Shown piece after piece: positions 6,865 through 15,035 of a stretch of 29,579 nucleotides of DNA. The position numbers were made by a program, and so were the translations under genes. Within the stretch, counting starts at the first letter, position 1; each line of letters starts with the position of its first letter. The notes under the pieces are model-generated. The model saw nothing but the letters and a program-made list of their open reading frames with translations, did not search any database and was not told the DNA's origin. Source of the DNA: CAYNSX01 sp964400165 (GTDB lineage Bacteria; Armatimonadota; Hebobacteria; CAYNSX01); NCBI GenBank assembly GCA_964400165.1, contig CAYNSX010000032.1:1-29579 (forward strand). The letters run 5' to 3'.

Positions 6865-7331
6865 TGCGCTGCGACGACATCGCCCCGCGGCTGCCGGATT
6901 ACGCGCTGGACAACTTGTCGCACGACGCCGCCACCGCGATCGGCGAGCACATCGAAGTGTGCGACACCTGCCGCCGCGAATTGGCGCTGCTCGGACAAGT
7001 GGCCATGCTGGTGGAGCGGGTGCCGCTCGATGAGCCGCCCCCCGGCTTGTGGAGCGGCATCGCCGAGCGCCTGCCCACCACGCCCGCCCGGCCGGCGTCG
7101 TTCCTCTGGCGCCTGACGGTCGGCGCGGCGACGGCGGCGGCGATGATCCTGTTGGTGTTCTTCGCCTGGGTCCGGCAGCCGGCCGAGACCTCGGCGCTGG
7201 CGCAGGTGCCGGCGGAATACCGCTCCTATGCCCAGCAATATTTTCTCGCCGAATCGGAGGCTCCGCTCGCCGACCACTTCGGCTCGGGCTACTTGATGCT
7301 GACCTCCGGTAAGGAGATCGCCGCGCCGTGA
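6864..7331 (+). CDS. Zinc-finger (ZAS) transmembrane anti-sigma factor
   Basis: This encodes 155 residues. The N-terminal cytoplasmic domain has Cys3 and H-x3-C-x2-C at His29, Cys33 and Cys36, the zinc-binding anti-sigma signature (zf-HC2). One membrane helix spans about residues 84-103, leaving a C-terminal extracytoplasmic tail of about 50 residues. Such proteins hold the ECF sigma factor until a signal outside the membrane releases it. It overlaps the sigma gene by 1 nt and the following gene by 4 nt (GTGA), so the three should be made together. Which signal it senses cannot be read from this protein alone; the next protein is the likely sensor. Confidence 0.88.
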   Translation: MRCDDIAPRLPDYALDNLSHDAATAIGEHIEVCDTCRRELALLGQVAMLVERVPLDEPPPGLWSGIAERLPTTPARPASFLWRLTVGAATAAAMILLVFFAWVRQPAETSALAQVPAEYRSYAQQYFLAESEAPLADHFGSGYLMLTSGKEIAAP

Positions 7332-8350
7332 CCCACCGGCCGCGCCCGCTGATTGCCACGCTCCTGGTTGCCGTCGTGGCGACGGCGCTCGGCGCGCCGC
7401 TGGCGCTCGACCGTTACGGCGCCTGGCACCGCGCGCAACAGCACGCGGCGGGGATGGAAGTCCTGCGACGCACGATGGCGGCGATGGATCAGACGGCCTT
7501 CCGTGCTCGCGGAGAAGTGAACAATTTCGCGATCGGCGACACGATTGAATTCGTGTGCGAGCGGTCCGGGGCGGCGATTCGGATGGACTACCGCCTGGGC
7601 GCCCAGTCGCTCGGCGGCATCGTGACGGACGGGCAGCATGTGTGGCGGACGCGCCCGGACGGGTGGACGGGCGATCCGGCGGAACCGCTCACGGACTGGA
7701 CGCGCATGGATTTGCCCGTGCTGGAGCGGGACTTCTGGGTGCTGCTGACGGGGCGGCGGCGCGTTGGCGGGCGGCCCAGCTACGAAGTGACGATGGTCCC
7801 GCGTGGCGTTGACCGCCGGTCGAGTCAGTTTTTCGTGGACACCGAGCGCTATGTCATCCTCGGCGCCGCGCAATTCGACCTGTCCTCGGGACGCCCGATC
7901 GCCGAAACCCACTTCACAATGGTGGCCTTCGACCCGGGCGACTTGGCGCAGGTGACGATGCCGGCGCCGGAGGCGCCGACCCGACCCGTGCTCACTTCCG
8001 CGACCTTTGCGCGCGCGCTGAACGGCTCGGCCCTGATTGCGCCGGAGGTGCTGCCCGGCGGCTTCGTCTTGCGCGGGGCAATGGTCAGCGAGTGCGCCGA
8101 CCACTGCGGCATTCATCTGGTGCACCTGCGGTATTCGGACGGGCAGCATACGCTGTCCGTGTTTGAGCGGGTGGACGCCCCGCACCAGTGCGTCGACCCC
8201 GGCATTTGTTGCGCCCATGCGCCGCTCGACCGGGTGGTCGAGGGCGGCCGGGTCCGGTTCCTGACCGTGCGCCGCGGCGGTTTGGAGTTTACACTGGTGG
8301 GCAGTCTGCCCGAGCCCGCCCTGCGGGAGATCGGAGGGACGCTCCACTGA
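7328..8350 (+). CDS. RseB/MucB-like exported sigma-regulatory protein with Cys/His-rich C-terminus
   Basis: This encodes 340 residues from GTG 7328 (GTGA overlap with the anti-sigma stop). A hydrophobic segment at about 8-28 serves as signal peptide or anchor. The body resembles the LolA/RseB lipoprotein-carrier fold, and the C-terminal part (P-G-G-F-x-L, then H-L-R-Y-S-D-G-Q-H-T-L-S-V-F-E) matches the second domain of RseB/MucB. RseB binds anti-sigma factors in the periplasm and senses envelope damage. Here the C-terminal domain also has a metal-site-like cluster: Cys256, His259, Cys260, His263, His266, then His286, Cys288, Cys294, Cys295 and His297. Next to copper-type efflux genes, a metal-sensing role is a reasonable inference, not shown. 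Confidence 0.75.
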   Translation: MTHRPRPLIATLLVAVVATALGAPLALDRYGAWHRAQQHAAGMEVLRRTMAAMDQTAFRARGEVNNFAIGDTIEFVCERSGAAIRMDYRLGAQSLGGIVTDGQHVWRTRPDGWTGDPAEPLTDWTRMDLPVLERDFWVLLTGRRRVGGRPSYEVTMVPRGVDRRSSQFFVDTERYVILGAAQFDLSSGRPIAETHFTMVAFDPGDLAQVTMPAPEAPTRPVLTSATFARALNGSALIAPEVLPGGFVLRGAMVSECADHCGIHLVHLRYSDGQHTLSVFERVDAPHQCVDPGICCAHAPLDRVVEGGRVRFLTVRRGGLEFTLVGSLPEPALREIGGTLH

Positions 8351-9663
8351 AACACCGACGGCCCGACCGGCAACTGACCCGGCGACCGCGGCGGAGGGGA
8401 ACCCTCGCCGCGGTGGTGCTTTTGACGGCGTTGATGTCGCGGCCCGCCGCGGCGGAACCGGCGCCCGCAGCGCCCCCCCGCGTGGATGACCTGGTGGCGG
8501 AAGCGCTGCTGCATAATCCGGAACTGGTGATGCTGCGGGCGGAAGTGGACGCGGCCCGCGCGGCGGTGCCGCAGGCGGGCGCGCTGCCCGACCCGATGCT
8601 GATGCTCGGCTATGTGCCGGCGGTGGGCGGGACGGCGGGGGGCTTGCAGATGATCGATTTGATTCAGCCGATTCCCGGCCCCGGCAAGCGCGGGGCGCGC
8701 ACGGCGCAGGCGGTGAGCATGCAGACGCTGGCGCAGCACCGGGTGCGCGAGGGCGAACAGCGCGTGCGAGAGCAAGTGCGGACGCAATATGCGGAGTTGC
8801 TGTTCATCGACCGGGCGATCACGCTGCTCGAAGGGAACCGCGCCATCCTGCAGCAGATCGAGCGCATCGCCCGCACGCAATATGAGGTGGGCAAGGGGTC
8901 GCAATCGGATGTCTTGCGCGCGCAACTGGAAGTGACGCGGCTGATGGACGAGTTGATTGCGATGCGCGCGGAGCGCCCCGGGGCGCTGGCCATGTTGAAC
9001 GCCCTGCTCGGGCGGCTGGCGACGGCGCCGCTGGTCACGCCACCGGCCGCGGGGCAAATGACGGCGGAACTGCCGGCCATCCCACTGGACGCCGTGCTGC
9101 TCGCTGCCGCGACGCGCCGCCCGTCAGTGGAACTGTGGACGGAACAGGTGCGTTGGTGGGAGTTGCAGGTGCGCCTGGCGGAACTCGACCGCAAACCCGA
9201 CTTCCAGATCGGCGCCCGCGCGATGACGATGGAAAACAACGGCCCCTCGCTGCTCGGTGTCACGGTCGGACTGAACCTGCCGCTCTATTCGGGGCGGAAG
9301 CAAAGTCAGGCCGTTGCCGAAGCGCGGGCCCGGCTGGCCGCGGCGCGGTCCGCCCTCGAACAGGCGCGCCTGCAGGCCGCGCAGGAAGTGACCGCGGAGG
9401 CCGCCATGGTTCGCGGCGTCGATGAGCGGCTGTCCCTGCTGCGCACCGGGCTGCTGCCGCAGGCGCAGGCGAACGCGCAAGCGGCGCTGGCGGCGTATCA
9501 GGTCGGCCAGGCCGATTTCTTGACGCTGATGGACCGCGAATTGGATGTCATTCATCTGCAGATCGACCAGCACCGGCTGCTGCGTGACCGGGCGCAGGCG
9601 CTGGCGCGGCTGGAGGCGGCGGTGGGGCTGCCGGCTTCCGGTTGGCCGAAAGGGGACTCGTGA
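8347..9663 (+). CDS. TolC/CusC-like outer-membrane efflux protein
   Basis: This encodes 438 residues if translation begins at CTG 8347. That choice is supported by GGAGG at 8333-8337 (9 nt upstream), a 4-nt CTGA overlap with the previous stop like the other junctions in this operon, and a normal signal peptide: arginine-rich n-region, hydrophobic core near 25-34, then P-A-A-A before the mature protein. The mature part has the long coiled-coil, duplicated outer-membrane efflux protein pattern with H-N-P-E-L near its start and L-x2-L-P-L-Y-S-G-x-K in the second half. It would form the outer channel for the CusB/CusA pair that follows (TGATG overlap). GTG 8413 or 8416 are alternatives but leave a truncated signal. 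Confidence 0.88.
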   Translation: MKHRRPDRQLTRRPRRRGTLAAVVLLTALMSRPAAAEPAPAAPPRVDDLVAEALLHNPELVMLRAEVDAARAAVPQAGALPDPMLMLGYVPAVGGTAGGLQMIDLIQPIPGPGKRGARTAQAVSMQTLAQHRVREGEQRVREQVRTQYAELLFIDRAITLLEGNRAILQQIERIARTQYEVGKGSQSDVLRAQLEVTRLMDELIAMRAERPGALAMLNALLGRLATAPLVTPPAAGQMTAELPAIPLDAVLLAAATRRPSVELWTEQVRWWELQVRLAELDRKPDFQIGARAMTMENNGPSLLGVTVGLNLPLYSGRKQSQAVAEARARLAAARSALEQARLQAAQEVTAEAAMVRGVDERLSLLRTGLLPQAQANAQAALAAYQVGQADFLTLMDRELDVIHLQIDQHRLLRDRAQALARLEAAVGLPASGWPKGDS

Positions 9664-11084
9664 TGGACACCGCGGCGAAAAGTCACACTCGAAGCGCAAC
9701 CGGCTTCTGGCTGGTCGCGCTGATCCTGCTCGCGGCCGCAACGGCTGGCGGGTTCTGGTGGTGGAACCAGCGGCCGAACGGCACGGCGCCCGTCACGACG
9801 ACCGAGCGGAAGCAACTGTACCAATGTCCGATGCACCCGCAGGTCATCAAAGACCATCCCGGCAAGTGCGACTTTTGCGGGATGGACTTGGTGCCGGTGG
9901 CGGCGGACCCGGGAATGCCGGGCGCCGGGGGCGAACCCGTGACGCTGATCGAGGGCCGGGCGCCGGTGATGATTGCGCCCGAACGGCTGCAAGGATTCGG
10001 CATTCAGACCGCGCCGGTGGAAGAGCGGACGCTGACGGAGGATGTCCGCGCCGTCGGGCAAGTCGTGCCGGACGAAGCCAAGCTCTTCCAGGTGCGGACG
10101 AAGATCGAGGGGTTCGTCGAGCGGCTGGTGGTCAACCAGACGAACCAGTTCGTCACGGCGGGCCAGCCGATGCTCGAGGTGTACAGCCCGGAAGTGGTGT
10201 CAGCCGAAGAGGAATACCTGAACGCCGTCGAACTGGCGAAACAGACCGCGTCCAGCCCGTTTCCCGAAATCCGGCAGAACAGCGAGGCGCTGGTGCAGGC
10301 GGCGCGGCGACGGCTCGCCCTGTGGGATATCCCGCAGGCGGAAGTGGAACGGCTGACGGCGACGCACCAGGTGCGCCGCACGGTGACGCTGCAGATGCCC
10401 TACACCGGCCATGTGCATGAATTGAGCGTGAAAGTCGGCGACCGCATCGACCCCAGTATGACGCTGTATGTCATCGCCGACTTCAGCACCGTCTGGGTGC
10501 ACGCACAGGTGTACGAACACGACCTGGGCAAGATTTACGAGGGCCAAACGGCGCGCATCACGCTCGGCGCGCTCCCGGGGCAGCAATTCACCGGCCGGGT
10601 GGACTTCATCTGGCCGCATGTGGAAACGGCGACGCGCACGACGACCGTGCGCATCGTGGTGAAGAACCCCGGGCACATTCTGAAGGCGGGGATGTTCGGC
10701 GACGCGGTGCTGGTCGGGCGCCCGCAGCGGTTGCTGACGGTGCCGAAAGAGGCGGTGGTGGATACCGGCCGGCGGACGCTCGTATTCGTCCAAGTGGAGC
10801 CGGGGCGCTTCGAACCGCGGCAGATCACGCTCGGCCGCGAGATGGATGAATACTTCGAGGTGGTGTCGGGGCTGACCGCCGGCGAGCAGGTCGTCACTGA
10901 AGGCAACTACATGGTGGATTCCGATAGCCGCATTCGCGGCACCGCGCTCGGCGCCGGCCTCGGCGCCGGGTCGATGCCCGGCATGGACATGGGCCCAAGC
11001 GGCGCCCCGCAAAGCGGCGGCACGATGCCCGGCATGGATATGAGTGCGCCAGCACCGCAGTCATCCGCCGGACATCCTCACTAA
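9663..11084 (+). CDS. cusB: CusB-like RND periplasmic adaptor with heavy-metal-binding domain
   Basis: This encodes 473 residues. A membrane anchor spans about 15-34, followed by a heavy-metal-binding domain of the Y-x-C-P-M-H-P...C-x2-C-G-M-x-L type (Cys55, Met57, His58, Cys69, Cys72, Met74). Next come the membrane-fusion-protein segments: barrel-sandwich, helical hairpin (near 175-215) and beta-barrel domains. The C-terminus has two M-P-G-M-D-M repeats and ends with His-Pro-His, a methionine/histidine tail suited to Cu(I) or Ag(I). CusB-type adaptors join the inner-membrane pump to the outer-membrane channel and deliver metal. The start overlaps the tolC-like stop by one base. The pump gene follows after 18 nt. 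Confidence 0.93.
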   Translation: MDTAAKSHTRSATGFWLVALILLAAATAGGFWWWNQRPNGTAPVTTTERKQLYQCPMHPQVIKDHPGKCDFCGMDLVPVAADPGMPGAGGEPVTLIEGRAPVMIAPERLQGFGIQTAPVEERTLTEDVRAVGQVVPDEAKLFQVRTKIEGFVERLVVNQTNQFVTAGQPMLEVYSPEVVSAEEEYLNAVELAKQTASSPFPEIRQNSEALVQAARRRLALWDIPQAEVERLTATHQVRRTVTLQMPYTGHVHELSVKVGDRIDPSMTLYVIADFSTVWVHAQVYEHDLGKIYEGQTARITLGALPGQQFTGRVDFIWPHVETATRTTTVRIVVKNPGHILKAGMFGDAVLVGRPQRLLTVPKEAVVDTGRRTLVFVQVEPGRFEPRQITLGREMDEYFEVVSGLTAGEQVVTEGNYMVDSDSRIRGTALGAGLGAGSMPGMDMGPSGAPQSGGTMPGMDMSAPAPQSSAGHPH

Positions 11085-11102
11085 GCCGGCCGGGCGCTCC
11101 TG

Positions 11103-14100
11103 ATGCTGCACCGCCTGATCGACTGGTGCGTCCAGAACAAGTTCCTCGTCGTCGCCGGGACGCTGGCGGCCATCGCGGGGGGCGTGTTCGCGCTGCGCAA
11201 CACGCCGCTCGACGCCATCCCTGACCTCTCGGACCCGCAGGTCATCATCCGCACCGACTGGGCGGGGCGCAGCCCGGTGCTGGTCGAGGACCAGATCACC
11301 TATCCGCTGGTATCACGGATGCTGGCGGCGCCGCGGACCAAGGCGGTGCGCGGCGTCTCGATGTTCGGCGACTCGTTCGTTTTCGTCATTTTCGACGAGG
11401 GCACCGACCTCTATTGGGCGCGCAGCCGGGTGCTCGAATACTTGAGCCAGGTGACGCCGCAATTGCCCGCCGACGCGCAGGTGCGCCTCGGCCCCGACGC
11501 CACCGGCGTCGGCTGGGTGTTCCAGTATGCGCTGGTGGATCGGAGCGGGAAGACCTCGCTTGCCGACCTGCGCAGTTTTCAGGATTGGTATTTGCGGTAC
11601 TGGCTGCAGTCGGTGGAGGGCGTGGCCGAAGTCGCGTCGATCGGCGGGTTCGAGCGGCAGTATCAGGTGGAAGTGGACCCGAACCGGCTGATTTCGTATC
11701 ACATCGGGCTGGGCGAAGTGGTCAGCGCCATTCGCAGCAGCAACACGAATGTCGGCGGCAGCACGGTCGAGATCAGCGAGCGGCAGCGGTTCGTCGTCGG
11801 CCGCGGCTACATCGAGAAACTGGCCGACCTCGAAAATGTCGTGGTCAAGAGCGCGGAGGGGACGCCGGTGCTGCTGCGCGATCTGGGGCGCGTCACCTTC
11901 GGGCCGCAGGTGCGGACGGGCATCGCGGAACTCGACGGGCAAGGGGAGACCGTCGGCGGCATTGTCGTGATGCGGCACGGCGAGAACGCTTACCGGGTTA
12001 TCCAGCGGGTGAAAGAGAAGCTGGCGGAGGTGAAGAGCGGGCTGCCGCCGGGCGTGGAGGTGGTCACCACTTACGATCGCTCGAAAGTCATCGGCGCATC
12101 GATCGACACGCTGTCGCGGGTGCTGCTGGAAGAACTGCTCATCGTCAGTCTGGTCATCGTCGTGTTCCTGTGGCATTTCCGCAGCGCGCTGGCGGCGATC
12201 GTGCTGCTGCCGCTCGGGGTGTTGCTCGCCTTCATCCCGATGAGCGCGCTGGGCATTACCTCGAACATCATGTCGCTCGGGGGCATCGCCATCGCGGTCG
12301 GCGCGATGGTGGACGCGGCGGTGGTGATGATCGAGAACGCGCACAAGCAAATCGAGCGCGCCGGGCCCGGCGCCGACCGCACCGCGGTCATCGTGGCGGC
12401 GGTGAAGCAGGTGGGGCGGCCGATCTTCTTCGCGCTGCTCGTCATCACGATCGCGTTCCTGCCCGTCTTCACGCTGGTGGCGCAAGAGGGACGGCTGTTC
12501 AAGCCGCTGGCGTTCACGAAGACCTTCGCGATGTTCTTCGCCGCGCTGTTGTCCATCACGATCGTGCCGGTGCTGATGGTGTGGTCGGTCCGCGGCAAAC
12601 TGCTGCCGGAGGCGCGGCACCCGATCAGCCGCGTGCTGCACATGGTCTATGAGCCGGTGGTGCGGTGGGTGTTGCGGCATCCGGCCATCACGGTGGCGCT
12701 GGCGGTGCTGTCGGTGGCGGTGACGGCGCCGGTGCTGTTCGGCCTGCGCGTCGGCGGGCGAGAACTGATCAAGCCGCTCGGCGTAGTCTTCATGCCGCAA
12801 CTGTACGAAGGCGACCTGCTGGCGATGCCGACGGCGTTTCCCGGCATCCCGATCGAGACGGCGCGCCGGACGCTGCAATTGCAAGACTCGATGATCAAGC
12901 AGGTGCCCGAAGTGGAGCGCGTGTTCGGGAAGATGGGGCGCTCGAATACGGCCACCGACATGGCGCCGCTCGAAATGACCGAGACGACGGTGATGCTCAA
13001 GCCCGACTCGGAATGGCGCGAGGAGATGAAGAGCGGCTTCGGCCCCTGGCGGCACGGCGACTGGGAGAAACTGCGCCGGGACCTGCAGCAGCGCATCCAG
13101 ATTCCGGGCTGGCCGAATTGGTGGCTGATGCCCATCAAGACGCGCATTGACATGGTCACGACCGGCGCGCGCACCGATGTGACGGTCAAGATTCTCGGGC
13201 GCGATATCGACCAGTTGGCGCGATTGGCGGCGCAGACGGAGGCGCTGTTGCGGCAGGTGCCGGGCACCGGCTCCATCGTGCCCGACCCGCTGAATGCCGG
13301 CTATTACCTCGACATCGTTCCCAATCGCGCCGAGGCGGCGCGCTACGGCCTGACCGTCGGTGACATCAATGAGGTGATCGAAACCGCCGTCGGCGGCAAG
13401 ACGCTGACCACCACCATCGAAGGCCCCGAGCGCTATTCCGTCGTCGTGCGCTATCCGCGCGACCTGCGCGCCGACCCGAACGCGCTGCGCAGTGTGCTGA
13501 TTTCGACGCCCGCCGGGTCGCAGGTGCCCCTCGGGCAGGTGGCGGACATCCGGCAGACGGCGGGGCCGCCGGTCGTCCGCAACGAACAGGGTCAGCGCGC
13601 CGCGTATGTGCAGGTGGATGTGCAGGACCGCGACCTGGGCGGGTATGTGAAAGAGGCGCAGGCGCTCTTGGCGCGTGAGATGCCGCTGCCGCCCGGCTAT
13701 TCGGTGGTGTGGAGCGGCTTCTATGAGAACATCGCCCGGGTGCGCAGCCGGATGCTGGTGGTGGTGCCGCTGACGCTGCTGCTGATTTTCTTTCTGCTGT
13801 ACTTCAACTTCCGCGGGGCCGGGCAGGTGCTCATCCGGCTGTTGTCGATTCCGTTCGGCCTCGTCGGCAGTTTTTGGTTTCTGCATCTGCTGGGGTACGA
13901 CATGAGCGTCGCCACCATCGTGGGGCTGATTGCGATGGCCGGCGTCGCGGTCGAGACCGGCATCGTGATGCTGGTCTATCTCGACGAGGCCTATGACCAC
14001 GCGGTCGCGGCGGGGCGGATGACGGGGCCCGAGGCGCTGCGCGAAGCAATCGTCGAGGGGGCGGTGCAGCGCGTACGGCCGAAGATGATGACAGTGCTGT

Positions 14101-14297
14101 GCCTGATCCTCGGGCTGCTGCCGCTGATGTGGTCGACGGGCATCGGGTCCGATGTCGCCAAGCCGATTGCGGCGCCGATGGTCGGCGGGCTGCTGACTTC
14201 GGCGCTCGACACGCTGATCTTCATCCCCGCGATCTATTACTTGTGGAAGATTCCTTCGGTGCGGCGATTGGCCCGGCGGCAGGCGGCGACGACCTAA
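11103..14297 (+). CDS. cusA: CusA-like heavy-metal RND efflux pump (Cu/Ag type)
   Basis: This encodes 1064 residues, full length for a heavy-metal RND pump with twelve membrane helices and two large periplasmic loops. The proton-relay positions of E. coli CusA are kept: Asp404 in G-A-M-V-D-A-A, Glu951 in G-V-A-V-E-T-G, and Lys994 in R-P-K-M-M-T. All three methionines of the CusA copper cluster (M573, M623, M672 in E. coli) are matched by Met575, Met625 and Met684, with the first two at exactly the same spacing. This argues for monovalent copper or silver rather than zinc/cobalt. It would assemble with the preceding adaptor and channel. The NlpC/P60 gene starts 3 nt after its stop. Confidence 0.95.
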   Translation: MLHRLIDWCVQNKFLVVAGTLAAIAGGVFALRNTPLDAIPDLSDPQVIIRTDWAGRSPVLVEDQITYPLVSRMLAAPRTKAVRGVSMFGDSFVFVIFDEGTDLYWARSRVLEYLSQVTPQLPADAQVRLGPDATGVGWVFQYALVDRSGKTSLADLRSFQDWYLRYWLQSVEGVAEVASIGGFERQYQVEVDPNRLISYHIGLGEVVSAIRSSNTNVGGSTVEISERQRFVVGRGYIEKLADLENVVVKSAEGTPVLLRDLGRVTFGPQVRTGIAELDGQGETVGGIVVMRHGENAYRVIQRVKEKLAEVKSGLPPGVEVVTTYDRSKVIGASIDTLSRVLLEELLIVSLVIVVFLWHFRSALAAIVLLPLGVLLAFIPMSALGITSNIMSLGGIAIAVGAMVDAAVVMIENAHKQIERAGPGADRTAVIVAAVKQVGRPIFFALLVITIAFLPVFTLVAQEGRLFKPLAFTKTFAMFFAALLSITIVPVLMVWSVRGKLLPEARHPISRVLHMVYEPVVRWVLRHPAITVALAVLSVAVTAPVLFGLRVGGRELIKPLGVVFMPQLYEGDLLAMPTAFPGIPIETARRTLQLQDSMIKQVPEVERVFGKMGRSNTATDMAPLEMTETTVMLKPDSEWREEMKSGFGPWRHGDWEKLRRDLQQRIQIPGWPNWWLMPIKTRIDMVTTGARTDVTVKILGRDIDQLARLAAQTEALLRQVPGTGSIVPDPLNAGYYLDIVPNRAEAARYGLTVGDINEVIETAVGGKTLTTTIEGPERYSVVVRYPRDLRADPNALRSVLISTPAGSQVPLGQVADIRQTAGPPVVRNEQGQRAAYVQVDVQDRDLGGYVKEAQALLAREMPLPPGYSVVWSGFYENIARVRSRMLVVVPLTLLLIFFLLYFNFRGAGQVLIRLLSIPFGLVGSFWFLHLLGYDMSVATIVGLIAMAGVAVETGIVMLVYLDEAYDHAVAAGRMTGPEALREAIVEGAVQRVRPKMMTVLCLILGLLPLMWSTGIGSDVAKPIAAPMVGGLLTSALDTLIFIPAIYYLWKIPSVRRLARRQAATT

Positions 14298-14300
14298 CCT

Positions 14301-15029
14301 ATGATGGCATCGGTGACGAGCGCGACGGTGGCGGCGCTGCTGGCCCTGATGGGGCCGGCGGGCGCGCCGGCGGATGACCCGGTGCCGGCGCTCGGCGCGC
14401 AGCTGATGTTTCTGCAGCGGCAGTCGCTGATCGACAACAACGGATTCCCCGCCGACCCGCTGCGTGATGCGGTGCGCCCGGCGGCGTGGCTCGGCAGTCC
14501 GCCGTCCTCGGGCGCTGCGATTGGTGCTGCGCCTGCGGCGCAGGGCAGCGACGCCGAGCGGGCGCTGCGCGCCGCGGTGGTGGCCGAGGCGCTGACGCAT
14601 CTCGGCCAGCCGTATCGCTGGGGCGGGACGGGCGACGGCGGGTTTGACTGTTCCGGCCTGGTGATCAGCGTGATGGCGAAGCACGGCGTCGCGCTGCCGC
14701 GCGTCTCACGCGAACAGGCGGCGGTCGGCGTCGCGGTGCCGTTCACCGGTTTGCAGGCCGGCGACCTGCTGTTCTTCGCCTACGGCGGCGGGGCGGTGGA
14801 CCATGCCGGTATCTATCTCGGCGACGGGCGGTTCATTCATGCGTCGTCGAGCGCGCACGGCGTCGTCATTTCGGAACTGACGGGCGTGCACCTGAAGCGG
14901 CTGGTCGTAGCGCGTCGGGTGCTGGGCTCCGCGACCGTCACCTGGCCCGGCCCGGTGCTGACCGCGCCGGTGGATTGGACCGCGCCGCCTGCCGCGGCGC
15001 CGAAGAACCCGACAGCAGGCGGCGGCTAG
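14301..15029 (+). CDS. Exported NlpC/P60 cysteine peptidase
   Basis: This encodes 242 residues with an N-terminal hydrophobic signal (about 1-22) and a Pro/Ala-rich linker. A C-terminal NlpC/P60 domain starts near residue 93: Y-R-W-G-G-T-G, F-D-C-S-G-L with catalytic Cys117, D-H-A-G-I-Y-L-G with His168, and F-I-H-A-S with His180 as third polar residue. Such enzymes cut D-Glu-diaminopimelate bonds in peptidoglycan peptides. Only 3 nt separate it from the pump gene, so it belongs to the same transcript. Local wall cutting to let the envelope-spanning efflux complex assemble is a plausible inference. It ends 6 nt from the stop of the convergent gene, with no terminator visible between them. Confidence 0.9.
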   Translation: MMASVTSATVAALLALMGPAGAPADDPVPALGAQLMFLQRQSLIDNNGFPADPLRDAVRPAAWLGSPPSSGAAIGAAPAAQGSDAERALRAAVVAEALTHLGQPYRWGGTGDGGFDCSGLVISVMAKHGVALPRVSREQAAVGVAVPFTGLQAGDLLFFAYGGGAVDHAGIYLGDGRFIHASSSAHGVVISELTGVHLKRLVVARRVLGSATVTWPGPVLTAPVDWTAPPAAAPKNPTAGGG

Positions 15030-15035
15030 GTCGGG

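Noticed and set aside
11313..14684. A 1123-codon open frame on the minus strand opposite the RND pump
   Set aside because: It is very long only because stop codons are scarce antisense to GC-rich code. The translation is low-complexity Arg/His/Gln and the plus strand encodes an unmistakable CusA.
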